64,000 nucleotides of DNA from CAVQWH01 sp963717595 (GTDB lineage Bacteria > Patescibacteriota > Saccharimonadia > Saccharimonadales > Saccharimonadaceae), in contig CAVQWH010000001.1 of the NCBI GenBank assembly GCA_963717595.1, forward strand, positions 310,001 to 374,000, given 5' to 3'. Positions within the stretch are counted from its first letter, which is position 1, and each line of letters begins with the position of its first letter. The translations under genes were made by a program, and so were the position numbers. Below the pieces are notes generated by a model. It was not told the DNA's origin, searched no databases, and was given only the letters and a program-made list of their open reading frames with translations. This document shows, piece by piece, positions 28,116 to 37,705 of the stretch.

Positions 28116-29402
28116 TTAAATTCCTATACCTATATAAGTAATGTTTTGTTTGGCGAACTTGTCTTTATATTCGCCTAATATATTACGGCCATCTAAGAGC
28201 ACTTCTAGACTATCTGCTACTAAGCTAGGCAGGTTTTCGGCAAATTCTTTGTGCTCTGTCACTAAAATAATGGCCTGCTTTCCTTCGATTGCTTCTTTTA
28301 GGCTCTTGGCAGTGGATTTTTCTGGCATGTAAGGGTCGTAAGTGTCTATTTTAGCTCCACGCTTTTTAAGCTGGCTGATTACCGTATAAGCTGGGCTTTC
28401 GCGGTCGTCGCCTACATTCGCCTTGTAAGAAAGGCCAAGCACGGCTACGCTGCTGTCTTTTAGCGGTTTGCCGGTTTTGCCTATCAGAGTTTGCTCTAAA
28501 AGATCTATGGCATAAATAGGCATGGATTCGTTGATGTTGCGAGCTAGTGAGATAAATTTGTGTTCAAAGCCGTTGTTGCGGGCGTATTCAATTAAATAAT
28601 ACGGATCAACAGGAATACAGTGGCCGCCGACGCCAATGCCAGGATAGTGCGCCATGAAGGCAAAAGGCTTAGTGGCCGCGCCGTCTATTACGTTAGTTAC
28701 ATTAATGCCAAGCTTTTCAAAAGACATGGCTAGCTCGTTTACAAACGCTATATTGATGTCACGGAATGAATTCTCAACAATCTTTACTGCTTCGGCCTCT
28801 TTGAGGCTGCCCATCTTTTTTACTTGAGCATCAATTAAGCGGCTATAAAAATCGTAAGCTAAGTCTAGGGCTTCTTCGCTGTCGGCGCCAAGTACACGGT
28901 TGATGTTGCCGACATGCCATTTAGGGTCGCCAGGGTTGATACGCTCCGGGCAGTGGGCAATGTATAAAGTTTTGCCGACGGTATGTTCAGTTTCAGATTC
29001 AATCAGAGGAATTATAACTTCGTCGCAAACACCTGGGTTAATAGTAGACTCAACTATCAGCAAACTGCCAGGGCGAAGGTTTTTAGCGGCGCTAGTGGCG
29101 GCGCCTTTTACTGCCCTTAAGTCTGGGTTTTTCTTTTCATCAACTGGCGTGGGCACGCAAATGATAGCAGCGTCTACGTCTTTTAACAGGCTGAAATCGT
29201 CGCTGAATTTTATTTTGGTAGTTTTTAACCTTTTATTAGCGTCGACGTCGTCAATGATAGGCTGCTTCTTACCTAAGCTTTCTAGCTTGGATTTATCTAA
29301 ATCTACCCCTGTAACGTTGAAGCCTTTTTCTTCGGCTAACAAAGCTAAGGGCAGACCTACGTAACCTAGGCCGATAACGGCGATATTTTTAATTGATTTC
29401 AC
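28116..29402 (-). CDS. Nucleotide-sugar 6-dehydrogenase (UDP-HexNAc dehydrogenase, WecC/WbpA type)
   Basis: The 428-aa product oxidises C6 of a UDP-sugar to a uronic acid in two NAD-dependent steps. The NAD-binding motif GLGYVG is at residues 12-17, IICVPTPVDEKKNPD follows the first half, and the catalytic cysteine lies in GIGVGGHCIPVDPYYL. The motif context resembles UDP-N-acetyl-hexosamine dehydrogenases (WecC, WbpA) more than UDP-glucose dehydrogenase. A 2-epimerase-like gene at 30451 would fit UDP-ManNAc as substrate, giving ManNAcA. It is divergent from the GT2 gene at 29472, with a 69-nt promoter gap. Confidence 0.88.
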   Translation of the reverse strand: MKSIKNIAVIGLGYVGLPLALLAEEKGFNVTGVDLDKSKLESLGKKQPIIDDVDANKRLKTTKIKFSDDFSLLKDVDAAIICVPTPVDEKKNPDLRAVKGAATSAAKNLRPGSLLIVESTINPGVCDEVIIPLIESETEHTVGKTLYIAHCPERINPGDPKWHVGNINRVLGADSEEALDLAYDFYSRLIDAQVKKMGSLKEAEAVKIVENSFRDINIAFVNELAMSFEKLGINVTNVIDGAATKPFAFMAHYPGIGVGGHCIPVDPYYLIEYARNNGFEHKFISLARNINESMPIYAIDLLEQTLIGKTGKPLKDSSVAVLGLSYKANVGDDRESPAYTVISQLKKRGAKIDTYDPYMPEKSTAKSLKEAIEGKQAIILVTEHKEFAENLPSLVADSLEVLLDGRNILGEYKDKFAKQNITYIGIGI

Positions 29403-29471
29403 TATACTAGATTATAAACTATTTTCGCCATATAATAGAGCCTAGTTTATAGAAAGCGAGAAACCTATTAA

Positions 29472-30449
29472 ATGAAACTAGTAATTTTTTCTATCTGCAA
29501 AGATGAAGCGGAAACTATCGGTGAGCTCATCAAACGAATGCCCAAGAAGATAAAGGGCGTGGATAAAATCGAAACACTTGTTATTAGCGACGGCAGCACA
29601 GACGATACTGTAAAGCTGGCTAAAAAAGCCGGGGCAACCCGGGTAATAGAAGGGTTCAAGCAAAAGCGCTTGGCCTATCGGTTTTCCCAAGCTACAGAAT
29701 TGGCGCTTGAAATGGGCGCAGATGTGGCTGTGAACATCGACGGAGACTTGCAGTTTTCACCCGAAGATATCCCTAAACTTCTAGAGCCGATTATGAAAGA
29801 CGGTTACGACTTTGTGGCAGCTAACCGCTTTGCCGACCCTAAAACCGGCGAACGTCGTATGCCGCCTAATATGCCCGCTGGAAAATACTGGGCAAACCGC
29901 CTAGGTGCTTGGATTGTAGGCAACCTATCCGGCGAGAAATTTTTTGATGTGACTTGTGGCTTTCGGGCTTACACCCGCAAAGCTCTTTTTGCTATCAATA
30001 TAAATAGTAATTACACCTACACCCAAGAAAGCTTTCAGGTGTTGGCGCTTAAGAAGCTAAATATCGCTTCAGTTCCTATTGAAGTTAAGTATTTTGAAGG
30101 CCGCCAGTCGCGTGTAGTCCGCAGTTTCTGGCAGTTTTTGTTTGGTAGTGCGCTAAATATTTTAAGGGCATTTCGCGATTATGCACCACTAAAGTTTTTT
30201 GGTATTCTTGGCTCGGTTTTTTTCCTTATCGGCACAGGCTGTTTGCTGTTTTTGTTGATCCACTATATATCCACATCCAGCCTGAGCCCATATAAGTTTG
30301 TAGGTTTTGCCGGGCTATATTTAGATAGCCTTGCCCTTATAATATGGATCGTGGGCCTAATGGCCGATATGCTCGACAGGACACTTGGTAACCAAGAAAA
30401 AATTATAGAACACCTTAAAAGCATACGATACCAGAAAGACAAAAAGTAA
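29472..30449 (+). CDS. GT2 glycosyltransferase with two C-terminal membrane helices (DPM1/GtrB-like)
   Basis: The 325-aa product has a GT-A domain (VISDGSTDDTVKLAKKAG near residue 37-54 and NIDGDLQFSPEDIP near 90-103) followed by two C-terminal membrane helices (about 240-262 and 275-298). This is the layout of polyprenyl-phosphate sugar synthases, which charge undecaprenyl phosphate with a hexose for use outside the cell. Such a product would be the natural donor for the two GT-C-like proteins in the window, which is inference. The next gene begins 1 nt after its stop. A promoter with TATAAT at 29432-29437 lies upstream. Confidence 0.82.
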   Translation: MKLVIFSICKDEAETIGELIKRMPKKIKGVDKIETLVISDGSTDDTVKLAKKAGATRVIEGFKQKRLAYRFSQATELALEMGADVAVNIDGDLQFSPEDIPKLLEPIMKDGYDFVAANRFADPKTGERRMPPNMPAGKYWANRLGAWIVGNLSGEKFFDVTCGFRAYTRKALFAININSNYTYTQESFQVLALKKLNIASVPIEVKYFEGRQSRVVRSFWQFLFGSALNILRAFRDYAPLKFFGILGSVFFLIGTGCLLFLLIHYISTSSLSPYKFVGFAGLYLDSLALIIWIVGLMADMLDRTLGNQEKIIEHLKSIRYQKDKK

Positions 30450-30450
30450 A

Positions 30451-31551
30451 ATGATACACTTCATTATTGGCACGAGAGCCCAATTGTTTAAGATGGCTCC
30501 TATAATGCTAGAGTGTCAAAAGCGCAAACTTGATTGGCGTTGGGTGTACACGGCACAGCACCAAGAAACCATAAAAGAGACCCTAGAGGTCTTTAATTTA
30601 CCTGGTCCTAGTTACACTATTGTTAACTGGAAAACTGAAGCTAAAACCATGGGCAAAGTATGGTTTTGGTTTTTAAAAATGCTACTGGCAATTCCAAGTA
30701 GTAAGAAAATTCTCGATGGGTACACAGGGAAAAACAATATTGTACTTACTCATGGCGATACACTTACTACCTGGCTTGCTGCTTTGTATGCAAAAGTGAC
30801 TCGCACTAAAGTTATGCATGTCGAATCTGGTCTAAGAAGTTTTAATTTACGGAAGCCCTTTCCGGAAGAAATCAACAGGTTGATAACATTCCGACTATCC
30901 GACTATTATGCGTGTCCTGGCCAGTGGGCTGTTGATAATTTGAAAAAATACAAAGGCGTTAAATTAAATACAAAGATGAACACACAAGTTGACACTATTC
31001 GATTTGGCTTAAAGCATGCAGATAAAGCAAAGTTTGCAGTGCCTAAAAAGAAGTACGTAGTAGTGAGTATTCATAGATATGAAAATATATTTAACAAAGC
31101 TAGGTTTCAAAACATAATAGAAGAAATAGAAGAGGTTGCTAAGCGTTTTAAAGTGCTGATTGTCCAACATCCGGTAGCCTTTGGGCAGTTAGATAAACTT
31201 AATTTTAGGGACAGGCTGGAAAGTAACAAAAATATACAGCTACTTCCTCGGCTGGAGTATCTCCCATTTATAAAAGCAGTAAAGCACAGCGAGTTTGTGA
31301 TTACAGATGGCGGCGGTAACCAAGAAGAACTATTCCACATGGGCAAACCTACTCTAATATTTCGTAATGAGACTGAACGGCAAGAAGGCATAGGCACCAC
31401 AGCGGTTATATCTAAACTAGATCCTAAAATAATTAATAATTTTTTGAATAATTACAATCAACACAAATACCCACCAACGTCTTCTTCGTTGTCGCCTTCA
31501 AAGTTAATAGTTAGCAGATTAGATAAGGACGGGTACGGTCAAGCTACTTAG
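30451..31551 (+). CDS. UDP-N-acetylglucosamine 2-epimerase family protein
   Basis: The 366-aa product has the Epimerase_2 hallmarks: GTRAQLFKMAPIM at residue 7-19, LTHGDTLTTWLAALYA, HVESGLRSFNLRKPFPEEIN and ITDGGGNQEELFHMGKP. Family members interconvert UDP-GlcNAc and UDP-ManNAc (WecB) or hydrolyse with epimerisation (NeuC). The GTRAQ motif replaces the more common GTRPE, so the exact substrate is open. The stop of the preceding GT2 gene is 1 nt before this ATG, and a convergent sulfotransferase gene follows at 8 nt. Confidence 0.85.
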   Translation: MIHFIIGTRAQLFKMAPIMLECQKRKLDWRWVYTAQHQETIKETLEVFNLPGPSYTIVNWKTEAKTMGKVWFWFLKMLLAIPSSKKILDGYTGKNNIVLTHGDTLTTWLAALYAKVTRTKVMHVESGLRSFNLRKPFPEEINRLITFRLSDYYACPGQWAVDNLKKYKGVKLNTKMNTQVDTIRFGLKHADKAKFAVPKKKYVVVSIHRYENIFNKARFQNIIEEIEEVAKRFKVLIVQHPVAFGQLDKLNFRDRLESNKNIQLLPRLEYLPFIKAVKHSEFVITDGGGNQEELFHMGKPTLIFRNETERQEGIGTTAVISKLDPKIINNFLNNYNQHKYPPTSSSLSPSKLIVSRLDKDGYGQAT

Positions 31552-31558
31552 TGGTAGA

Positions 31559-32410
31559 TTACTCAAGGTAGCCGTAGCTTTGCATAAGCTTTCCACAGAT
31601 TTTTTCGACCTGTTCTCTTTGGGATTTAGGCCACTCTTCCCAGGACTTGATTTGGTTGTGTTGGGCTTTATTCCTAGGAACTTTAGAGTTTTTAAACTCT
31701 TCTAAAGCGCCTTTTGGTGCGCCGATTATTTTAAGCAGATCACCTAGCTTTTCTTGTTTTCCGCTGAAGACTTCTTCAAATTTAAATAAATAGTAATTTT
31801 TACTAGACTTACCGTATTTTTGTAGAGTTTCATTTATGACGCGCCAATGCTCGGCAGTTCTAAGTACGGGCTCTAGCTGGCTTTGTCTATAGCCTTTGGG
31901 GGTATAAACCCAAAACGGCACGTATTTATTGAAAAAAGATTTTAACCCAACTGTGTTGCCGTGGTTGATTGACGAAGTAATATAAGTGCGAGGATCTCTA
32001 ACCACGTGAATGATAATTGGATCGTCAAATAGTTCTTTTAAAGCGTCGGTGAAGCCTGCTACAAAAGGGTTTGATTCTATATAAACTGGCGTGTGCACAT
32101 TTTTTAATGCTTTATGGCGTTTTTTAGAAAAGGCAGCCGCCAAGTAATCTTTAGAAACCCGGCCTTCCAGCGAAGCCATGGACCACATGCGTAAAACGCG
32201 CGAAGGCTTTGGCTCGTGGGCTGCAGTGATGTTGCCGTAGTGGTTTAAAAAATCAGCTAAGAAAGTGGTACCAGTCCGACCAGTCGACAGAATGAAAACC
32301 GGCTTCATGCCTGGCTTTTTTAGCTCCTTATATTTAAGTGAAAAAAGCGGGGTTATTAACTTTAGCAGTAGAGGCGCCCGGCTGCCTGGTAGCTTTTTGG
32401 TAGATTTCAT
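31559..32410 (-). CDS. PAPS-dependent sulfotransferase
   Basis: The 283-aa product has the 5'-phosphosulfate-binding loop of sulfotransferases, STGRTGTTFLADF, at residues 42-54. The 3'-phosphate-binding segment IIHVVRDPRTYITSSINHG is at about 134-152. Such enzymes transfer sulfate from PAPS to a hydroxyl or amine. No membrane helix is seen, so it probably acts in the cytoplasm on a lipid-linked glycan before export, or on a lipid. The genes for making PAPS and for removing the by-product PAP lie 1.1 kb away (33500-35994), so the pathway is complete in this locus. The acceptor is unknown. Confidence 0.82.
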   Translation of the reverse strand: MKSTKKLPGSRAPLLLKLITPLFSLKYKELKKPGMKPVFILSTGRTGTTFLADFLNHYGNITAAHEPKPSRVLRMWSMASLEGRVSKDYLAAAFSKKRHKALKNVHTPVYIESNPFVAGFTDALKELFDDPIIIHVVRDPRTYITSSINHGNTVGLKSFFNKYVPFWVYTPKGYRQSQLEPVLRTAEHWRVINETLQKYGKSSKNYYLFKFEEVFSGKQEKLGDLLKIIGAPKGALEEFKNSKVPRNKAQHNQIKSWEEWPKSQREQVEKICGKLMQSYGYLE

Positions 32411-32465
32411 TAGACCTATATTAGCAAATAATTTGCTTATTTGAATAAATTATCAGCAATTATGA

Positions 32466-32479
32466 CATAATGGAGCATA
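32466..32479 (+). promoter_or_regulatory. Extended -10 before 32480 gene
   Basis: TGA-CATAAT (hexamer 32466-32471) lies 8 nt before the GTG start. There is no Shine-Dalgarno, consistent with a leaderless transcript. Confidence 0.4.
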
Positions 32480-33432
32480 GTGAAAAAACATCTATCTAAA
32501 ATAATTACCGGCTTATTTTTGTTGGCTTTCTTATTTTATGCCTATAAAAATCAAAATATTTTTGGAGCTTTAACTCAAGTTTCTTTAATCAGCCTTATAG
32601 TAATTGCTATTGCTAGGCTTGTGGCATTTGTTTTCAACGGTTTGTTTACTAAGTGGACTGCCGAAGTATTTACTAAAAAAATGACCGTGGGCGAGAGCTT
32701 TTATTTGATAGTTCTATCGGCCGCTGGTAACTTTTTTGGCCTTTGCTTGGCGGGGCGAGTATACGCGCCGTTTACCTGAAGAAAGTTCACAACTTGTCTT
32801 ATAGTAAGTTTACTTCTACTTTAATGGGCTACTATTTAATTTTATTTATAGTTAACATCTCGGCAGCTCTAGTGGCATTAGCGCTTTTGCCTAGTGGCAA
32901 CCAAACTAGCCAGCTATTTGTAATCTTTGGAGTCTGGCTGGCGGTTTTGATTGCTATGCTATTTATTAAGTTGCCCAATAAAAAAAGGCTGGAATGGTTT
33001 AGCAGTAAAAAGTATCTAAAAACTATAGTTAATATATTCTATGAAATTGAAGAAGGCTGGCACACGATTTTAAAAAATAAAAAGCTGCTAGCCCGTATGG
33101 TCTTCTTGGCGCTAGCTAGCTACAGTGTGCAGTTTTTTATTGCCTTCTTAGAGTTCCAAGCGATTGGCGTTAGTGTTAGCCCGGCAGCGCTGGGGCTTTA
33201 TACCACGATTGTGGCTATATCATTGCTGATTAGCGTGACGCCAGGCGCGATTGGTATACGCGAAACTTTGCTGATAATTGTGGGCACGACTTTGCTTGTT
33301 TCTACTGACCAGATTTTGCAGGTTGCGGTCATAGACCGAGGTATTAATTTCCTTCTTTTAGCTTTGCTATTTTTACTCACCCGAAGCACAAGAATAAAGA
33401 GATTATTTACCAAAGAAGAATTGCCAGTTTAG
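32480..33432 (+). CDS. Polytopic membrane protein, lysylphosphatidylglycerol synthase TM/UPF0104 family; one frameshift
   Basis: Two frames (32480-32779 and 32743-33432) combine into a ~317-aa protein with about eight membrane helices. It belongs to the AglD/UPF0104 group, with SAAGNFFG...LLGGASIRAVYLKK in the middle and SVTPGAIGIRETLLI near the C terminus. Members without the catalytic MprF domain are thought to act in lipid or polyprenyl-phosphate flipping. The break is at GGCCTTTGCTTGG (32740-32752); one missing C would give GPLLGGA, a common family sequence. The sat-cysC gene follows on the same strand after 67 nt. Confidence 0.75.
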
Positions 33433-33499
33433 CTTGTATTACAACAGGCTATAGAGCGCTGGCATGTTATATTTTAAATAAGACCGAAAAGGAGGGAAA

Positions 33500-35233
33500 G
33501 TGACGAATCACCTGAACAAACCGCATGGCGGGAAGCTAGTTGATTTACTGGTTGGCGAAGAAGAAAAGAAACGACTCAAAAAAGAAAGTGCCGAAATTAA
33601 AAGTTGGGATTTAACCAAGCGCCAGATCTGCGATGTGGAAATGCTTTTGAATGGTGCCTTTTCGCCGCTAACCGGTTTTTTAAATAAAAAAGATTACGAA
33701 AATGTTTGCGAAAAAATGCGCCTTGATGACGGAACTTTGTGGCCGATTCCTGTTACGTTGGACGTGGACGAAAAGTTTGCTAAAAGCCTGAAGAAAGGCG
33801 AAAAAGTAGCTTTGCGCGACCAAGAGGGCGTGGTGCTGGCGGTTTTGGAAGTTGGCGATACTTGGAAGCCTGATAAGAAAAAAGAAGCTGAGCTAGTTTT
33901 TGGCGCCGGAGTTAATGACAAAGCTCACCCTGCTATTGATTATCTTCATAGCCAAGCTGGAGATTATTACATTGGCGGCAAGCTTATCGGTTTAGAATTG
34001 CCGACTCACTACGACTTTAATGAGCATCGTTATACGCCAAAAGAGCTTAGAGATCACTATAAGAAAATGGGCTGGAATAAGGTGGTAGCTTTTCAGACTC
34101 GTAACCCGATGCACCGAGCTCATGTAGAGCTTGCCCTGCGTGCCGCTAAACAGACCCAAGCTAATTTACTCATTAACCCAGCCGTTGGCATGACTAAGCC
34201 TGGTGATGTTGACCACTATACGCGTGTGCGTGTTTACCAAGAAGTTATCAAGAAGTTTCCTCAATCTACCGCCATGATTTCTTTGTTACCGCTGGCTATG
34301 CGTATGGGCGGCCCGCGCGAGGCTTTGTGGCATATGATTATCCGAAAGAACTATGGCGCTACGCATTTTATAGTTGGCCGCGATCATGCTGGTCCTGGCA
34401 GGCGCTCTGACGGCGAAGACTTTTATGATCCATATGATGCCCAGAAATATGCTAAAGAATATGCTGATGAAATTGGCATTGAAGTAGTGCCTTTCCAAAT
34501 GATGGTTTATGTAGACGATTTAGATAAATACATGCCGATCGATGACGTTCCGGAAGGCAAAAAACATTCTAGTATTTCTGGCACCGAGCTTCGGGCGCGC
34601 TTGGCTGACGGGCGAGAACTGCCTGCCTGGTTTACTTATCCGGAAGTAGCCCAGGAGCTTAGAAAGACTTACAAGCCGCGACACGAACAAGGTTTGACGG
34701 TATTTTTCACCGGACTTTCAGGTGCTGGTAAATCAACTCTTGCTAATGCGCTGATGGTTAAGCTCATGGAGCTTGGCAAGCACACAGTAACCTTGCTGGA
34801 CGGCGACATTGTGCGGAAAAATCTTTCATCGGAACTGGGTTTTTCTAAAGAACATCGTGACATCAATGTGCGCCGCATCGGTTTTGTAGCTTCTGAGATT
34901 TCCAAGCACGGCGGCTTGGCGATTTGTGCACCGATCGCACCTTATGACTCTTTGCGTAAAGACGTGCGAAATGCGGTGCGTACTAATGGCGGCGCGTTTG
35001 TTTTAGTACACGTTGCTACGCCGATTGAAGAGTGTGAAAAGCGTGATAGGAAAGGATTATATGCTGCAGCCCGAGAAGGGAAGATTAAAGAATTCACCGG
35101 TATCTCCGACCCTTATGAAGAACCTAGTGACGCAGAAATAACGCTTGATACGGTTAACCGTTCCGTTGAAGAACTTACCAATCAGATTTTGCTTTACCTG
35201 GAAAAAGAAGGCTACTTAAAGGCTCAGTCATAA
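33500..35233 (+). CDS. Bifunctional sulfate adenylyltransferase / adenylylsulfate kinase
   Basis: The 577-aa protein makes PAPS from sulfate and two ATP. Residues about 1-385 are the ATP sulfurylase (sat type), with QTRNPMHRAH at 199-208 and GRDHAGPG near 291. Residues about 395-577 are the APS kinase (CysC type), with Walker A GLSGAGKS at 405-412 and LDGDIVRKNL near 432. Both catalytic cores look intact, so this is not a regulatory dead domain. The GTG start is set by AAAGGAGGGAAA directly before it. The stop overlaps the ATG of the PAP phosphatase gene by 1 nt. Confidence 0.93.
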   Translation: MTNHLNKPHGGKLVDLLVGEEEKKRLKKESAEIKSWDLTKRQICDVEMLLNGAFSPLTGFLNKKDYENVCEKMRLDDGTLWPIPVTLDVDEKFAKSLKKGEKVALRDQEGVVLAVLEVGDTWKPDKKKEAELVFGAGVNDKAHPAIDYLHSQAGDYYIGGKLIGLELPTHYDFNEHRYTPKELRDHYKKMGWNKVVAFQTRNPMHRAHVELALRAAKQTQANLLINPAVGMTKPGDVDHYTRVRVYQEVIKKFPQSTAMISLLPLAMRMGGPREALWHMIIRKNYGATHFIVGRDHAGPGRRSDGEDFYDPYDAQKYAKEYADEIGIEVVPFQMMVYVDDLDKYMPIDDVPEGKKHSSISGTELRARLADGRELPAWFTYPEVAQELRKTYKPRHEQGLTVFFTGLSGAGKSTLANALMVKLMELGKHTVTLLDGDIVRKNLSSELGFSKEHRDINVRRIGFVASEISKHGGLAICAPIAPYDSLRKDVRNAVRTNGGAFVLVHVATPIEECEKRDRKGLYAAAREGKIKEFTGISDPYEEPSDAEITLDTVNRSVEELTNQILLYLEKEGYLKAQS

Positions 35234-35994
35234 TGGATAAACTGCTTGAAGATTGCATAGCGATAGCTAAAAAAGCCGGCGAGGCGGTTTTAGAAATTTA
35301 TAAAAGCGATGACTTTGGCGAAACTCTTAAAGACAATAACTCGCCGCTAACCAAAGCCGATATTGCTGCGGATGACATCATCCATCATGGCCTAAGGCAA
35401 ATATCTGACTACCCGATTGTCTCAGAAGAATCCGAACACGACAGCAAGGGCAGTGAAGTATTTTGGCTGGTTGACCCGATTGATGGAACCAGGGAGTTTA
35501 TTAATCGAAACGGGGAATTCACCATCAACATTGGCCTGGTTAAAAACGGCCAGCCTGTTTTAGGCGTAGTTTATACGCCCGCTAAAGACTTGCTGTATTT
35601 TGGGGTTGTTGGCGAAGGGGCATATAAGGAAACTAAAAATAAAAGAACAGCCATAACGTCACACTATAAGGGCAAGGTTCCAACTGTCGTGGTTAGCCGT
35701 AGCCATAAGTCTGAAAAAACTGTTAACTTTCTAAAAAGCATTGGTAAGCATAAAGAAGTCAACATGGGCTCCTCGCTTAAGCTTTGCTTGGTTGCCGAAG
35801 GAAAAGCAACGATTTATCCGAGGTTTGTACCTACGTGCTTGTGGGATACTGCAGCGGCTGATGCCATAGTGCGCGCAGCTGGCGGTTCGGTTTTAGACTT
35901 AAAGTCTGTGCCGCTTAATTACGATACTGCTCAAATTAAAAACCCATACTTTATCGCTAAAGTAGATAACTGGTCACACAGTACTAGCTATTAA
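35233..35994 (+). CDS. cysQ: 3'(2'),5'-bisphosphate nucleotidase CysQ
   Basis: CysQ hydrolyses PAP, the inhibitory by-product of sulfotransferases, to AMP. The 253-aa product has the metal-binding motifs of the inositol-monophosphatase superfamily: EESEHD at about 68-73, DPIDGTREFI at about 83-92 and WDTAAADAIV near the C terminus. The ATG overlaps the stop of sat-cysC (TAATG), so enzyme supply is coupled. With the sulfotransferase at 31559 it completes a sulfation cycle. Its end overlaps the convergent rmlA by 4 nt. Confidence 0.9.
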   Translation: MDKLLEDCIAIAKKAGEAVLEIYKSDDFGETLKDNNSPLTKADIAADDIIHHGLRQISDYPIVSEESEHDSKGSEVFWLVDPIDGTREFINRNGEFTINIGLVKNGQPVLGVVYTPAKDLLYFGVVGEGAYKETKNKRTAITSHYKGKVPTVVVSRSHKSEKTVNFLKSIGKHKEVNMGSSLKLCLVAEGKATIYPRFVPTCLWDTAAADAIVRAAGGSVLDLKSVPLNYDTAQIKNPYFIAKVDNWSHSTSY

Positions 35995-36848
35995 GAAAGC
36001 TTGGCTAAGTAATGGCCGTAGCCGGATTTTTTAAGCGGCTCGGCAATTTTTTGCAGCTGCTCTTTGTTGATAAAGCCTTGTCGATAAGCAACTTCTTCGA
36101 TACAACCGATTTTAATGCCGGTACGTTTTTCTATAACCCTTATATATTCGCTAGCATCGTTCATAGAGCCGAAGGTGCCGGTATCTAGCCAGGCGGTGCC
36201 ACGGTCAAACAGGCTGACCTTGAGTTTGCCTTTCTGTAAATATGCATCTAATACAGAAGTGATTTCAATCTCGTCTCGCGCGCTTGGCTTCACGTTTTTA
36301 GCGATTTCTACTACTTCGTTATCACAAAAATAAAGGCCGGCGTTGGCATAATTAGACTTTGGTTTCTCTGGCTTTTCTTCGATTGAGAGGACTTTCATGT
36401 TTTCGTCAAACTCATAAACGCCGTATCTTTCAGGATCTTTGACGGGTGCAGCAAAGCCCACGGCACCATCAATATCAGTGAAGTTGCGTAACTTTTCTTC
36501 CAAGCCTGTTCCGTAGAAAATATTGTCGCCTAAAATCATAGCGACTTTATCGTTGCCGATAAAATCAGCACCGACTATGTAAGCATCAGCTAGGCCGCGC
36601 GGGGTTTCTTGAACTTTGTATGAAAACTTGCAGCCTAAGCGGCTACCGTCACCAAGCAGTTGCTCGAATCTTGGTAGGTCGGTTGGTGTGGAAATGATTA
36701 AAATGTCGCGAATGCCAGCGCTCATCAATGTGCTGAGTGGGTAATAAATCATTGGCTTGTCATAAATCGGAATCAGCTGTTTACTGACAGCTAAAGTAAT
36801 TGGGTAAAGGCGTGTGCCTGAGCCACCCGCTAAAATAATACCTTTCAT
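35991..36848 (-). CDS. rmlA: Glucose-1-phosphate thymidylyltransferase
   Basis: RmlA makes dTDP-glucose, the first step to dTDP-L-rhamnose. The 285-aa product has the nucleotidyltransferase motif GGSGTRLYPITLAVSKQL at residues 8-25, YDKPMIYYPLSTLM, and LGDNIFYG, all typical. The order on the minus strand is rmlB-rmlC-rmlD-rmlA, so this is the last gene. A Shine-Dalgarno (GAGGAGAT) precedes the ATG. The gap to rmlD is 17 nt. Confidence 0.95.
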   Translation of the reverse strand: MKGIILAGGSGTRLYPITLAVSKQLIPIYDKPMIYYPLSTLMSAGIRDILIISTPTDLPRFEQLLGDGSRLGCKFSYKVQETPRGLADAYIVGADFIGNDKVAMILGDNIFYGTGLEEKLRNFTDIDGAVGFAAPVKDPERYGVYEFDENMKVLSIEEKPEKPKSNYANAGLYFCDNEVVEIAKNVKPSARDEIEITSVLDAYLQKGKLKVSLFDRGTAWLDTGTFGSMNDASEYIRVIEKRTGIKIGCIEEVAYRQGFINKEQLQKIAEPLKKSGYGHYLAKLS

Positions 36849-36865
36849 TGAAATCTCCTCGCAGT

Positions 36866-37705
36866 TTATTTTTTCAAATAATCTTTTAGTGCTTCGTTCC
36901 AGTCTCTGGGTGTAAACCCGACAGACTTTATCTTATCAAGTTTTAGCGTGCTTTGCAGTGGACGAGGCGCAACACCAGTTTTGCCCTGGAAATATTCTTC
37001 TGTAGTTACGTCTGTGACGGTTAAATCGTCTCGTCCTAGTTCAGCAAAAATCGCCCGCGTAATGTCCGCCCAACTAGCCGACTTGCCTTCGTTAGTTAGG
37101 TTGTAAGTTCCGTATTCGCATTTGTTATCTAGCAAGTGTTTTATGCCTTTGGCCAAGTCTTCCGTGAAAGTAAGCCGGCCGATTTGGTCAGCCACGACTT
37201 TAGGCGAAATATTTTTTTCAGCCAGGCCAGCCATGGTTTTAACAAAATTATTGCCGCTGCCAATTACCCAAGACGTGCGCAAAATGTAGTGCTTGGGAGT
37301 TACCGACAAAGCAATATCGCCGGCAGCTTTGCTTTGCCCATAAACACTCAAAGGCGAAAATGGCTCACCTTCGCTATGTAATTCTTCTTTGCCGTCAAAT
37401 ACATAGTCGGTTGAAATATGAACGACAGTTAAGTCATGCTTCAAGGCGGCTTTTGCTAAGTTTGCCACTGCTACGGCATTGATTTTCCAGACCAAGCTTT
37501 TACTCTCAGGAGCCTCCGCGCCATCCACATTAGTGTAAGCTGCTGCGTTTATAACGGTATCTACTTTTGACCAATCAAACTTTTCGACTGACGAAAGGCT
37601 AGTAATATCCAGTTCATCAACATCTGTGCATATCGCTTCGGGGTAAAGAGCTTGGAGCGCGGTGCCAAGCTGACCGTTGGCGCCGGTTATTAAAACTTTA
37701 GACAC
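36866..37705 (-). CDS. rmlD: dTDP-4-dehydrorhamnose reductase
   Basis: RmlD performs the last, NAD(P)H-dependent step of dTDP-L-rhamnose synthesis. The product starts VSKVLITGANGQLGTALQAL with the Rossmann glycine motif; VHISTDYVFDG and the YGQSKAAGD catalytic Tyr-Lys pair follow. I set the start at the GTG at 37705 (279 aa) because GAGGTGG lies just before it; an in-frame GTG four codons upstream would include the Shine-Dalgarno. It overlaps the end of rmlC by 8 nt. Confidence 0.93.
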   Translation of the reverse strand: MSKVLITGANGQLGTALQALYPEAICTDVDELDITSLSSVEKFDWSKVDTVINAAAYTNVDGAEAPESKSLVWKINAVAVANLAKAALKHDLTVVHISTDYVFDGKEELHSEGEPFSPLSVYGQSKAAGDIALSVTPKHYILRTSWVIGSGNNFVKTMAGLAEKNISPKVVADQIGRLTFTEDLAKGIKHLLDNKCEYGTYNLTNEGKSASWADITRAIFAELGRDDLTVTDVTTEEYFQGKTGVAPRPLQSTLKLDKIKSVGFTPRDWNEALKDYLKK

